Source: Pseudomonas bharatica CSV86
GTDB lineage: Bacteria; Pseudomonadota; Gammaproteobacteria; Pseudomonadales; Pseudomonadaceae
Reading direction: 5' to 3'
DNA: 64,000 nucleotides
Assembly: GCF_000319305.2 (NCBI RefSeq)
Contig: NZ_AMWJ02000001.1
Location: 1,240,001 to 1,304,000, forward strand
The notes beneath the pieces are model-generated. The model ran no database searches. It had not been told where the DNA came from and was given only the letters and a program-made list of their open reading frames with translations. Below, piece by piece: positions 26,630 through 33,587 of this stretch. The position numbers and the translations under genes were made by a program. Each line of letters opens with the position of its first letter. The stretch's first letter is position 1.

Positions 26630-27847
26630 ATGACCACGCCATCCGCCCTGGCCGCCGCCGCCCAGCAATTCCCCACGCCGTTCTGGACCTACGACGCCGC
26701 CGTGATCCGCGAGCGCATCGCGCGCCTGGACTGCTTCGATGTGGTCCGCTTCGCTCAGAAGGCCTGCTCCAACCTGCATATCCTGCGCCTGATGCGCGAG
26801 CATGGCGTGCGCGTCGATGCGGTGTCCCTCGGTGAGCTGGAGCGTGCAGTGTTGGCCGGCTACACCCCGGAAGGCGACCCGGCGGGCGTGGTCCTGACCT
26901 GCGACCTGCTGGACCAGCCGACCCTGGCCCGTGTCGTCGAGCTCAAGGTCGAGGTCAACTGCGGCTCCATCGACATGCTCCGCCAGTTGGGCGAGCGCTC
27001 GCCGGGCCACCGCGTCTGGCTGCGCATCAACCCGGGCTTTGGCTATGGCCACAGCCGCAAGACCAACACTGGCGGCGAAAACAGCAAGCACGGTATCTGG
27101 CATGACGAAGTGGGCGACGCCCTGGCGGTGATCCGTCAATACGGCCTGCACCTCGTCGGTATCCACATGCACATCGGCTCTGGCGTGGACTACGGCCACC
27201 TGGCCCAGGTCGGCGGGGCGATGGTCGCCACCATCAAGTCGCTGGACCACGATATCGAGGCGTTCTCCATCGGTGGTGGCCTGTCCACGCCGTACCGCGA
27301 CGGCGATGTGGCCGTGGATGTGCAGCGCTACGCCAGCACCTGGCAGCAGGCGCGGGAAGAGATCGAGGCGTTCCTTGCTCATCCGGTGCGCATGGAGATC
27401 GAACCGGGGCGTTTCCTGGTGGCCGAGTCGGGTCGCCTGGTGACCGAGGTGCGGGCGGTGAAGCGGGCGGGCAGCCGCCAGTTCGTGCTGGTGGATGCCG
27501 GTTTCAACGACCTGATGCGTCCGGCCATGTATGGCGCGTACCACCATATGAGCGTGCTGGACGCCGCGGGCCGTCCCGAAGTGGAGTGCGTGGTGGGTGG
27601 GCCGCTGTGCGAATCCGGCGATGTCTTCACCCAGGACGACCAGGGCCTGGTCCCGCGCCTGCTGCCGCAGCCGCAGGTGGGTGATCTGCTGGTGATGCAT
27701 GACACCGGGGCCTATGGCGCGTCGATGTCGTCCAACTACAACAGCCGGCCGCTGCTGGCCGAGGTGATGCTGGATGGCGCCGAGGTGAAGCTGATTCGCC
27801 GGGCGCAGCCGCTGGCTGATCTGCTGGCGCTGGAGCAGGGTTTGTAA
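26630..27847 (+). CDS. lysA: Diaminopimelate decarboxylase-type PLP enzyme
   Basis: A 405-residue fold-III PLP decarboxylase producing L-lysine from meso-diaminopimelate. The PLP lysine is K44 in FAQKACSNLHILRLM. HIGSG near residue 180 and the GGG of SIGGGLSTPY bind phosphate, EPGRFLV is present, and the active-site Cys lies in GPLCESGDVF. Its divergent lysR supports the assignment. Pseudomonas usually also has a separate lysA next to dapF, so this may be a second, regulated copy; relaxed specificity toward ornithine or lysine cannot be excluded. ATG 26630 is set by the family start MTTPSAL. Confidence 0.85.
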   Translation: MTTPSALAAAAQQFPTPFWTYDAAVIRERIARLDCFDVVRFAQKACSNLHILRLMREHGVRVDAVSLGELERAVLAGYTPEGDPAGVVLTCDLLDQPTLARVVELKVEVNCGSIDMLRQLGERSPGHRVWLRINPGFGYGHSRKTNTGGENSKHGIWHDEVGDALAVIRQYGLHLVGIHMHIGSGVDYGHLAQVGGAMVATIKSLDHDIEAFSIGGGLSTPYRDGDVAVDVQRYASTWQQAREEIEAFLAHPVRMEIEPGRFLVAESGRLVTEVRAVKRAGSRQFVLVDAGFNDLMRPAMYGAYHHMSVLDAAGRPEVECVVGGPLCESGDVFTQDDQGLVPRLLPQPQVGDLLVMHDTGAYGASMSSNYNSRPLLAEVMLDGAEVKLIRRAQPLADLLALEQGL

Positions 27848-27870
27848 TTCCGGATCTTCATTGCTAATGA

Positions 27871-27937
27871 TGGCCTCATCGCTGGCAAGCCAGCTCCCAC
27901 AGGGATTGTGGGAGCTGGCTTGCCAGCGATGAGGCCA
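27871..27937. repeat. REPIN palindrome
   Basis: TGGCCTCATCGCTGGCAAGC and its complement around a short spacer, between the convergent lysA and cysteine hydrolase genes; a likely shared 3' end. Confidence 0.95.
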
Positions 27938-27959
27938 TGAGCAGCACTGCAAGGTCAGA

Positions 27960-28478
27960 TCAGAACTCGATTTCCTGAGCGTTCACCACCCGACAAAACG
28001 CCCCCGCCAACGTCCCGTTGTGATGCGCCACGATCGCCTCGGCGCTCAACCCCGGCGTATCCGAACAGCTATGCCCATCCGCCACCAGCACTGCCGGGAA
28101 CCCCAGGTCTCCCGCCGCACGGCAGGTGCTGTCCACGCAGTACTGCGTCTTCATCCCGGCAATCACCACGCCCGTGGCGCCACATTCCCTGAGCATTTCT
28201 ACCAACCCTGTGCCGACAAAGGCATTGGGCCGGCGTTTTTCGAATACCTGCTCGCTGCCATCCAGGCGCAGGTCGGGGATCAATTGCGTAAGTGCGCTGT
28301 CCGGTGCCAACGGCGAGCCTTCAGGCCCCATATGCCGGGCCAGAAACACTGGCGCGCCAGCGGCATGGGCTTTGTCCAGCAGGGTATTCACCGCCTCGAG
28401 CATGGCTTCGCCGCGCCACGGTTTATCCGGGCCATGTACCAGGCCAACCTGCAGATCGAGAATCAAGAGTGCATCCAT
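27960..28478 (-). CDS. Cysteine hydrolase (isochorismatase superfamily)
   Basis: A 172-residue isochorismatase-like amidohydrolase. The Asp-Lys-Cys triad is D8 (LLILDLQVG), K81 (VFEKRRPNAF) and C114 (MKTQYCVDST); a cis-peptide-type segment VVIAGMKTQYCV precedes the Cys. Members hydrolyse nicotinamide, biuret, N-carbamoyl compounds or similar amides; the substrate here is unknown. The start at 28478 has AAGGAG ten bases upstream. The gene stands alone behind a strong terminator and a threonine-rich leader peptide (28524-28648), so its expression is probably tuned by attenuation, which hints at a link to amino-acid breakdown. Confidence 0.88.
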   Translation of the reverse strand: MDALLILDLQVGLVHGPDKPWRGEAMLEAVNTLLDKAHAAGAPVFLARHMGPEGSPLAPDSALTQLIPDLRLDGSEQVFEKRRPNAFVGTGLVEMLRECGATGVVIAGMKTQYCVDSTCRAAGDLGFPAVLVADGHSCSDTPGLSAEAIVAHHNGTLAGAFCRVVNAQEIEF

Positions 28479-28523
28479 GGGTATCGCTCCTTGTGATAGG
28501 CCAGCGACGCCGGCGCCCCAACG

Positions 28524-28556
28524 AAAAAGGCCCCGTCCATCGCTGGCGGGGCCTTT
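28524..28556 (-). terminator. Intrinsic terminator of the putative attenuator
   Basis: On the minus strand AAAGGCCCCG (28556-28547) pairs with CGGGGCCTTT (28535-28526), with an 11-base loop and a following U-tract. It lies 46 bases before the hydrolase start and after the leader peptide stop. The 5' arm segment CCCCGCC (28551-28545) can instead pair with GGCGGGG inside the leader ORF. Confidence 0.85.
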
Positions 28557-28576
28557 CGGGTGTGGCTGTCAGCAGC

Positions 28577-28648
28577 TCAGGAACACCCGCATACCCCGCC
28601 GTTGGCGGTGGTAGTGGTAGTGGTCGAGGTGCTGTGGAAACGGTTCAT
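28577..28648 (-). CDS. Threonine-rich leader peptide (23 aa)
   Basis: The ORF MNRFHSTSTTTTTTANGG plus VCGCS contains seven Thr codons (six in a row, mixed ACC and ACT), three Ser and two Cys, and stops just before the terminator at 28556. The composition recalls the E. coli thr leader. The Thr run precedes the GGCGGGG segment (28600-28594) that could form an antiterminator with the terminator's 5' arm. Ribosome stalling at Thr codons would then favour read-through into the cysteine hydrolase gene. A pure SD is not evident. The attenuator role is inference from layout. Confidence 0.65.
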   Translation of the reverse strand: MNRFHSTSTTTTTTANGGVCGCS

Positions 28649-28701
28649 GGGATGGACAGTAGCCTGACCACAAGGTGACGGCAACAAAGGCGTCGAGATC
28701 G

Positions 28702-28754
28702 ACCTGATATTTCTGTCAGGTGTGGGAAAAACCGACCAGCCATAGACTGGGCCT
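28702..28754 (+). promoter_or_regulatory. LuxR-type box promoter, paralogue 1
   Basis: ACCTGATATTTCTGTCAGGT (28702-28721) is an inverted repeat of the CT-N12-AG type bound by LuxR-family quorum regulators. A -10-like CATAGACT begins 19 bases after it (28741), so the box is centred near -42 relative to a start around 28754, the classic activating position. The same cassette precedes the two other paralogues. Confidence 0.65.
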
Positions 28755-28871
28755 GCGCGTTTCGGCGAGTCGCCGATGCAGGCCTGGCGTGTAGCTGCCG
28801 CGTCCGGCCTTCTTCGAACCCTGCGGGGGCGAAGCATCCCCTTGAATGCAGCCGAATCTGGAGACGACATC
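28755..28871 (+). promoter_or_regulatory. Structured leader, paralogue 1
   Basis: Three hairpins can be drawn: TCGGCGA-G-TCGCCGA, then AGGCC...GGCCT around the loop GTGTAGCTGCC, then GGGG-GCGAAGCAT-CCCC. An SD (CTGGAG) follows before ATG 28872. The same fold, with changed but still pairing bases, occurs in the other two leaders. Confidence 0.55.
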
Positions 28872-29546
28872 ATGGATGTCAAGACGCTTGCCCAATACCT
28901 GGATATCAATGCTGAAAGCGTGATCGACCATAAGCTGCTGGACGGTGCTGCTGTCCTTCGAGTCGATCTGAGCAAGGAACCGCAGTTGCTACAGCCCGGC
29001 ACCTCCCGGGGCACTCCGGCGGCCGACCTGCCCGAGGAAGGTGTCTTTGCTGCGGAACTCACCGTGGATGGGGTTCCTCGTCCATTCTCGGCACAACACA
29101 TCAAGACAGGGCGCAACAAGATAATCCATGAAGACGACGGGACTTACGAACCGGTGCCTGCCTGGTTGATCGTCGCAAACATGTACCATCCGAACTGCAC
29201 CTATGATGCCGCCATCGAGAAAATCAGTATCTGGTCCAAGAACGCCCATTCGGGGCTGGATCACGACTTGAGTGAGCCTGATCATTCGAAGCGCCCCATC
29301 TTCATGTACGCACTGGGCTATGCAATTGAAAATTCCGCAATCAATCTGATCGTGACCTGGGCAACAGCCGGCAACTTCTGGTTCCAGCATTACGCCGACG
29401 TGGAGAACGGCAAGGTCCTGACCGGTAGATTCAACGACGTGCAGTTCCGCATGCCCAACTGCCATGAGTATCTTGACCAGGCACCGGATCGTGAATTCGA
29501 GGTGTCGCTGCCTTCTGGCTCCTACAACCTGAGGGGCACCTGGTAA
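28872..29546 (+). CDS. Unknown paralogous protein 1 of 3 (224 aa)
   Basis: The family is not recognised. The protein aligns over its whole length with those at 30296 and 31145. Shared landmarks are SVIDHKLLDGA near residue 17, a central YHPNCTYDAAIEKISIW, LGYAIEN, and the C-terminal FRMPNCHEYLDQAPDREFEV then LPSGSYNLRG. The pattern suggests a beta-rich soluble fold of about 220 residues with a short helical N-terminus. There is no signal peptide, membrane helix or catalytic motif I can name. The start at 28872 follows CTGGAG. It has its own lux-box promoter, so the copies are controlled in parallel rather than as one operon. Confidence 0.8.
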   Translation: MDVKTLAQYLDINAESVIDHKLLDGAAVLRVDLSKEPQLLQPGTSRGTPAADLPEEGVFAAELTVDGVPRPFSAQHIKTGRNKIIHEDDGTYEPVPAWLIVANMYHPNCTYDAAIEKISIWSKNAHSGLDHDLSEPDHSKRPIFMYALGYAIENSAINLIVTWATAGNFWFQHYADVENGKVLTGRFNDVQFRMPNCHEYLDQAPDREFEVSLPSGSYNLRGTW

Positions 29547-29634
29547 GTCAGGGGCAAGTGGCGTGGATGCTTTTGTGTCCACGTCACTGTTGTCCACTTC
29601 ATCGAGCAACCGCTGATCTGGTTGATTACAACCC

Positions 29635-30066
29635 TCACAGCACTGCCAACGCCCGGCTCACCACCATCCCGGCCATGCCCAGGAGGCAGGCGAGGGCGAT
29701 GGCATAGGCCAAGGTTCGCCACGGTTGCCATTGCAGCAGGTAGCACAGGGTATGGGCGATTCGCGCGGCCGTGAATACGCAGAACAACGCCAGGCTCGTG
29801 CTGGTGGCGGTGTCCAGCACCACGCACAGGCCGCCAAGCACGAAGAACAGCGGGATGTTTTCCAGATCGTTGGCCCAGGCCCTGGCTGCCCGCGTGACCT
29901 GGGGCAACTCCTCGGGGCTCGCCTGGCGGCCGACGAAGCGGGCGTCTTCAGCATTCTGGAAGGTCAGGCGACTGATGCGGTGATAGCCCTGATAGCAGGA
30001 GATGCCGAGCATCTTCAGGAACAGGATCACGACAGACAGGGCATAGAAGGGCAGCAGCGCGCTCAT
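29635..30066 (-). CDS. MAPEG-family membrane protein
   Basis: A 143-residue protein of the MAPEG family (microsomal glutathione-transferase-like), four helices. The family signature is RAARAWANDLENIPLFFVLGG split around residues 62-80, followed by ARIAHTLCYLLQWQPWRTLAY. Bacterial members are poorly characterised; glutathione-dependent detoxification is the usual suggestion. I chose ATG 30066 because AAAGGA lies six bases upstream; the ATG at 30072 touches the SD. It sits on the opposite strand between paralogues 1 and 2, apparently inserted into or caught within the duplicated array. Confidence 0.88.
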   Translation of the reverse strand: MSALLPFYALSVVILFLKMLGISCYQGYHRISRLTFQNAEDARFVGRQASPEELPQVTRAARAWANDLENIPLFFVLGGLCVVLDTATSTSLALFCVFTAARIAHTLCYLLQWQPWRTLAYAIALACLLGMAGMVVSRALAVL

Positions 30067-30123
30067 GTTCATTCCTTTGAAAGTGATGGCGGTGACGCAG
30101 GCTAACAGCTAGCCGGGCGGGGC

Positions 30124-30176
30124 ACCTGATATTTCTGTCAGGTGTGGGAAAGGTAACGCAGACATAGACTGGCCTC
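30124..30176 (+). promoter_or_regulatory. LuxR-type box promoter, paralogue 2
   Basis: The identical 20-base box ACCTGATATTTCTGTCAGGT at 30124-30143 is followed by GTGGGAAA and, 19 bases after the box, CATAGACT (30163-30170). Flanking bases between these elements have diverged while box and -10 are unchanged, which argues for selection on both. Confidence 0.65.
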
Positions 30177-30295
30177 GCGCATTTCGGCGACCTCGCCGAT
30201 GAAGCCCGGTCGTGTCGCTGCCATGTGTCGGGCTTCTTCCAACCTTAGGGTGACGAAGCATCCCATTGCTAGCAGCGTTAACAGGATTGGACATC
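30177..30295 (+). promoter_or_regulatory. Structured leader, paralogue 2
   Basis: Hairpins TCGGCGA-CC-TCGCCGA, GAAGCCCG...CGGGCTTC around the loop GTGTCGCTGCC, and GGG...CGAAGCAT-CCC. Compared with copy 3, A-T and C-G pairs of hairpin 2 become G-T pairs without loss of pairing. ATG 30296 follows GGATTGGACATC. Confidence 0.55.
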
Positions 30296-30943
30296 ATGGA
30301 TATCAAGACGATTGCCCTGCTGTCAGGGGTAAAGCCGGAAAGCGTGGTCGAGCACAAGCATGTGAACGGCGCCGACCTGATGCGCATTGCTCTGAAGAAT
30401 GAGCCGGGGTTGCGTCGCAGCCTGGCGGCGCGTGCTGACGATATTTTCGATCTCGATTTCGTGCTCGATGGCGCCGCACCTCGCAAGTTCGTTCCGGACC
30501 AGCTCGACAAGGAGCGCAACAACTCGTGGTACAGCCCTGGCGAAGTACCGATGCCGGGGTGGAATCTGCGTGCGGAGGTCTATCCGCCGAATAGTTCCTA
30601 CGGCGTCATCCTGGAGAAGGTGAGCATTTGGGTCTTCGACCACCACGATGGTCCGTACGACCTGTCCGTTGCCGATGAAATACTCGCCCGACCCTGGATG
30701 AGGTATAGCCTGGGATTCCAGACGGAAGCCGACTACATCTCGATGATCGGCGTCAATCCCGTCTCCGGGATCATCGAGGTCAGCAGCACGCCGGTGGTTA
30801 AGGGCAGCATGCGTTTGAACGGTGCACTGTCCAACGTGGTGTTCAACATGCCCAACTGTCACGACGTTATCGAGCAGGCACCTGATCGTGCATTTGTCGT
30901 GACACTTCCGAGTGGTTTCTATGAGTTGTACGGGCAACTGTAA
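30296..30943 (+). CDS. Unknown paralogous protein 2 of 3 (215 aa)
   Basis: The second copy of the unknown family. Shared landmarks are ESVVEHKHVNGADLMRIAL near residue 15, NEPGLRRSL, the central VYPPNSSYGVILEKVSIWVF, RYSLGFQ, and FNMPNCHDVIEQAPDRAFVV then LPSGFYELYG at the end. It is slightly shorter than copy 1, mainly in the segment after residue 45. No signal peptide or membrane segment is visible. It has its own promoter and leader as described for 30124-30295. The high conservation of the C-terminal MPNCH-QAPDR block marks it as the functional core of the family. Confidence 0.8.
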   Translation: MDIKTIALLSGVKPESVVEHKHVNGADLMRIALKNEPGLRRSLAARADDIFDLDFVLDGAAPRKFVPDQLDKERNNSWYSPGEVPMPGWNLRAEVYPPNSSYGVILEKVSIWVFDHHDGPYDLSVADEILARPWMRYSLGFQTEADYISMIGVNPVSGIIEVSSTPVVKGSMRLNGALSNVVFNMPNCHDVIEQAPDRAFVVTLPSGFYELYGQL

Positions 30944-30972
30944 GTGGTGGAGGCAGCCGGGGCGCTGGTAGT

Positions 30973-31025
30973 ACCTGATATTTCTGTCAGGTGTGGGAAA
31001 AATCGGCCCGTCATAGACTGGCCCT
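30973..31025 (+). promoter_or_regulatory. LuxR-type box promoter, paralogue 3
   Basis: A third identical box ACCTGATATTTCTGTCAGGT at 30973-30992, with CATAGACT at 31012-31019, 19 bases after it. It begins 30 bases after the stop codon of paralogue 2. Confidence 0.65.
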
Positions 31026-31144
31026 GCGCATTTCGGCGGCCACGCCGATGAGGGCCGGTCGTGTCGCTGCCATGCACCGGTCTTCTTCGAGCCCGGCAGG
31101 GGCGAAGCATTCCACTTATTGCAGTGCTATTTGGAGAGAACATC
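31026..31144 (+). promoter_or_regulatory. Structured leader, paralogue 3
   Basis: Hairpins TCGGCG-GCCA-CGCCGA, GAGGGCCGGT...ACCGGTCTTC around the loop GTGTCGCTGCC, and GGG-GCGAAGCAT-TCC. Hairpin 1 closes one pair earlier than in the other copies, and hairpin 2 is two pairs longer than in copy 2. ATG 31145 follows TTGGAGAG. Confidence 0.55.
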
Positions 31145-31807
31145 ATGGATCTCACAGTGAATCCTAGATGGTTGGGTGTGAAGGAAGACAGCGTGCTTGA
31201 ACATCGTCAGGTCAATGGTGCGGATATCTTCCGCGTCCGTTTGGACAATGAGCCGCAGTTGCGCCAGGCCTTCGAATCCCGTGCCGCTGCAAAGGCGCAG
31301 TTACCTGATGGTGATGATTTCAAGACGGAATACGTGCTCGATTCCGAAATTCGAATGTTCGACGCCCAAGGCATGGACAAAAGGAGACTCCTCGAGGAGA
31401 ACGTCCGGCTTTCGTGGCGCCTGCAAGCACAATCCTTCCCACCCCAAAGCGCTTTTGGAGCGGCGATCGAGTATTTTTCCTTTCTTATCTTCGATGAGTA
31501 CTCTGGCGTGGAATTCGACTTGTCCGCTCCGCAGGATGGCTATCAGTCGAGAATGTTGAGTTATGTGCTGGGATACGAAAACGGCGATGACACCGTGACC
31601 CTGGTGAGTCGCAATGCAACAAGGGGAACCTTCAAATGCAACCACCAGCGCATTTCTCCCGACGCCATGGAGTTGATCGCCACCTTTCGGAATGTCGTGG
31701 TGGATATGCCGAATATTCACGACCTCTTCGAACAGGCACCTGATCGTCCGTTTCAGGTGTATGTGCGCTGGGGCACCTATGACCTGACTGGGTTCTCGCA
31801 AGACTAG
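31145..31807 (+). CDS. Unknown paralogous protein 3 of 3 (220 aa)
   Basis: The third and most divergent copy. Landmarks kept are DSVLEHRQVNGADIFRVRL near residue 17, NEPQLRQAF, the central SFPPQSAFGAAIEYFSFLIF, LSYVLGYENG, and VVDMPNIHDLFEQAPDRPF then VRWGTYDLTG. The Cys of MPNCH is Ile here, so that Cys is not essential. There is no signal peptide. The stop at 31807 ends the three-gene array; no regulator of the LuxR type lies nearby, so a regulator elsewhere in the genome must act on the boxes. Confidence 0.8.
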   Translation: MDLTVNPRWLGVKEDSVLEHRQVNGADIFRVRLDNEPQLRQAFESRAAAKAQLPDGDDFKTEYVLDSEIRMFDAQGMDKRRLLEENVRLSWRLQAQSFPPQSAFGAAIEYFSFLIFDEYSGVEFDLSAPQDGYQSRMLSYVLGYENGDDTVTLVSRNATRGTFKCNHQRISPDAMELIATFRNVVVDMPNIHDLFEQAPDRPFQVYVRWGTYDLTGFSQD

Positions 31808-31884
31808 GCCTCTCAGGAGACATCACCAACTACGGCATCAACGGTATCTTGTGAGGCGATCTTCACCAGCGGTCCGGGCAAGGT

Positions 31885-32805
31885 TTATCCGGACTGCTGG
31901 CCTTTCCCGATTTCCCCGAACAACCATTCCCGGAATACCTCCAGCGCCACCGGCACTTCTCCCGGCCGGCTGACGAGCACATAGCGCTCGCTGAGTTGTG
32001 TCACTTCCGGCCACGGCGCACGCAGCCGATCCTGAGCCAGGTCCTCCTCGACATACAGGCGCGGCACCAGCGCCACGCCCATGCCGGCGCGGGCGGCGTC
32101 GATCAGCAGGGAGAAGCGGTCATAGCGCGGGCCTGTTTCATGCTGGGGCAACTCGATGCCGCTGTGCTGCGCATACGCTGCCCATTGCTCGCCATCCTCA
32201 TGCTTGTGCAACAGTGGTAGTTCGGCGGGCGCACGCCCGGCCAGACCGGGATGGCAGACCGCAAGCAGCGGCGCCTGGAACAACGCCTGCACCTGCATAG
32301 CGCTCCAGGCCGGGTGCTCGATATTGATCGCTGCGTGCAGCTCGCTGTCGGCCAGGTTAAACGGCTCGGTGCGTTCACGAAGGTTGATCCGGACCTGCGG
32401 ATGGCGCTGATGAAAATCCGCCATGCGTGGAATCAGCCAGCGGCTGGCAAAGGTCGGGATCACGCCGATTTCCAGCGGCGCATCGACCCGGGCATCGGCC
32501 TGCAGCTGGCGGGTCCGGCGTTCGATCATGTCCAGTGCTTCGCGCATTTCGGCGGCATAGCGGGCGCCAAGATCGGACAGTTCGACGCGATTGCCCACCC
32601 GGTGGAAAAGACGCACGCCGACCTGCTCCTCCAGCTTGGCGATCTGTCGGCTGATGGCGCCTTCGGTGAGGGAAAGCTCCTGGGCGGCGCGGGCAAAGCT
32701 CTGATGGCGGGCTGCTGCCTCGAGGGCGAGCAGGGCGGTGGTACCGGGGAGACGTCGTGTCACGGGAGATGCGGTCCTTGCGCGGAGGGCGACAGGATGA
32801 CGCAT
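31885..32805 (-). CDS. LysR-family regulator (GcvA-like)
   Basis: A 306-residue LysR-type regulator of the GcvA/AmpR subgroup. The helix-turn-helix reads HQSFARAAQELSLTEGAISR, split near residues 35-55, and the effector domain begins LEIGVIPTFASRWLIPRMADF, characteristic of this group. ATG 32805 has AAGG ten bases upstream; a GTG 45 bases downstream is the alternative. It is divergent from a DUF998 gene across 81 bases and may control it. The ligand is unknown. Confidence 0.85.
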   Translation of the reverse strand: MRHPVALRARTASPVTRRLPGTTALLALEAAARHQSFARAAQELSLTEGAISRQIAKLEEQVGVRLFHRVGNRVELSDLGARYAAEMREALDMIERRTRQLQADARVDAPLEIGVIPTFASRWLIPRMADFHQRHPQVRINLRERTEPFNLADSELHAAINIEHPAWSAMQVQALFQAPLLAVCHPGLAGRAPAELPLLHKHEDGEQWAAYAQHSGIELPQHETGPRYDRFSLLIDAARAGMGVALVPRLYVEEDLAQDRLRAPWPEVTQLSERYVLVSRPGEVPVALEVFREWLFGEIGKGQQSG

Positions 32806-32886
32806 GGGCAAGCTGCCTTGCAAAATTTTCGGTAACGATTGCGCGGCCGCGATCATTAGCATTCCTCATCCAACAACAACGGAGCC

Positions 32887-33510
32887 ATGAGGGTGATGAG
32901 GACTATCGATCGGGTACTGCTGGAGGCCGGGCTGCTGGTGCCGTTCTGGCTGTTTTTCGGGGTGTTGATCACCGCCAGCCAGTTTCCGGGCTATAGCCAT
33001 ATGGACCTGGCCATGAGTCAGTTGGGGGCTGTGGGCGCACCGACCCATGATGTTTCCCCCTGGGTGAACAATCTGCCGCTGGGGGTGTTGTTCGTGCTAT
33101 GCGGCGCCGGACAGCTCCGGCGCTTTCAGGATTCACGGCTGGCCTGGATCGCAGCGCTGCTGGTCGTGGTCCATGGCCTGGCCAGCATGAGTGCCGGCTA
33201 TTTCCCCTGCGATCAGGGCTGTGTGCCGGCAGAGCCTTCGTTCTCCCAGCGCATGCATAACCTGTCCGGGCTGGTGATGTTCCTCTCGCTGACCCTGGCC
33301 AGTGCGTTGTGGATTTTCCTGGGCAGGCGCTTGCTCGGTTCGCCGGGCTTTTCCCGCTTCTCGTTGCTGTGCACCGTGCTGGCGCTGGTCACTGTCGGGC
33401 TGATGGCCGCGGCGATGGAGAGCGGGCATGGCTTTGGCCTGTACCAGCGCCTCAACTATGGCATCGCGGTGATCTGGCTGGCGGTGTTGGCGTGGATGAG
33501 CTTGCGCTGA
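32887..33510 (+). CDS. DUF998 membrane protein
   Basis: A 207-residue inner-membrane protein with six helices, of the DUF998 family. The signature FPGYSHMDLAMSQLGAVGAP follows the first helix, and AGYFPCDQGCVP lies between helices three and four. The function of the family is not established. Two in-frame ATGs (32887 and 32896) are possible starts; the first has CGGAG very close. It is divergent from the LysR gene and 77 bases before the DUF1624 gene. Confidence 0.82.
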   Translation: MRVMRTIDRVLLEAGLLVPFWLFFGVLITASQFPGYSHMDLAMSQLGAVGAPTHDVSPWVNNLPLGVLFVLCGAGQLRRFQDSRLAWIAALLVVVHGLASMSAGYFPCDQGCVPAEPSFSQRMHNLSGLVMFLSLTLASALWIFLGRRLLGSPGFSRFSLLCTVLALVTVGLMAAAMESGHGFGLYQRLNYGIAVIWLAVLAWMSLR

Positions 33511-33587
33511 CGTTGCGGCTGGCGAAACCGGAGGGCGACGTGCCATCATGTAATAACATTGCATCTGTCAACGAGTATCGATTACGC

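Noticed and set aside
26534..27952. A 472-codon open frame opposite lysA
   Set aside because: Shadow of the PLP enzyme gene; it even reads through the REPIN.
28702..28721. The 20-bp palindrome as a terminator hairpin
   Set aside because: The stem is only five to six pairs, there is no U-tract, and it lies at a fixed distance from a -10 element before three genes, which fits an operator better.
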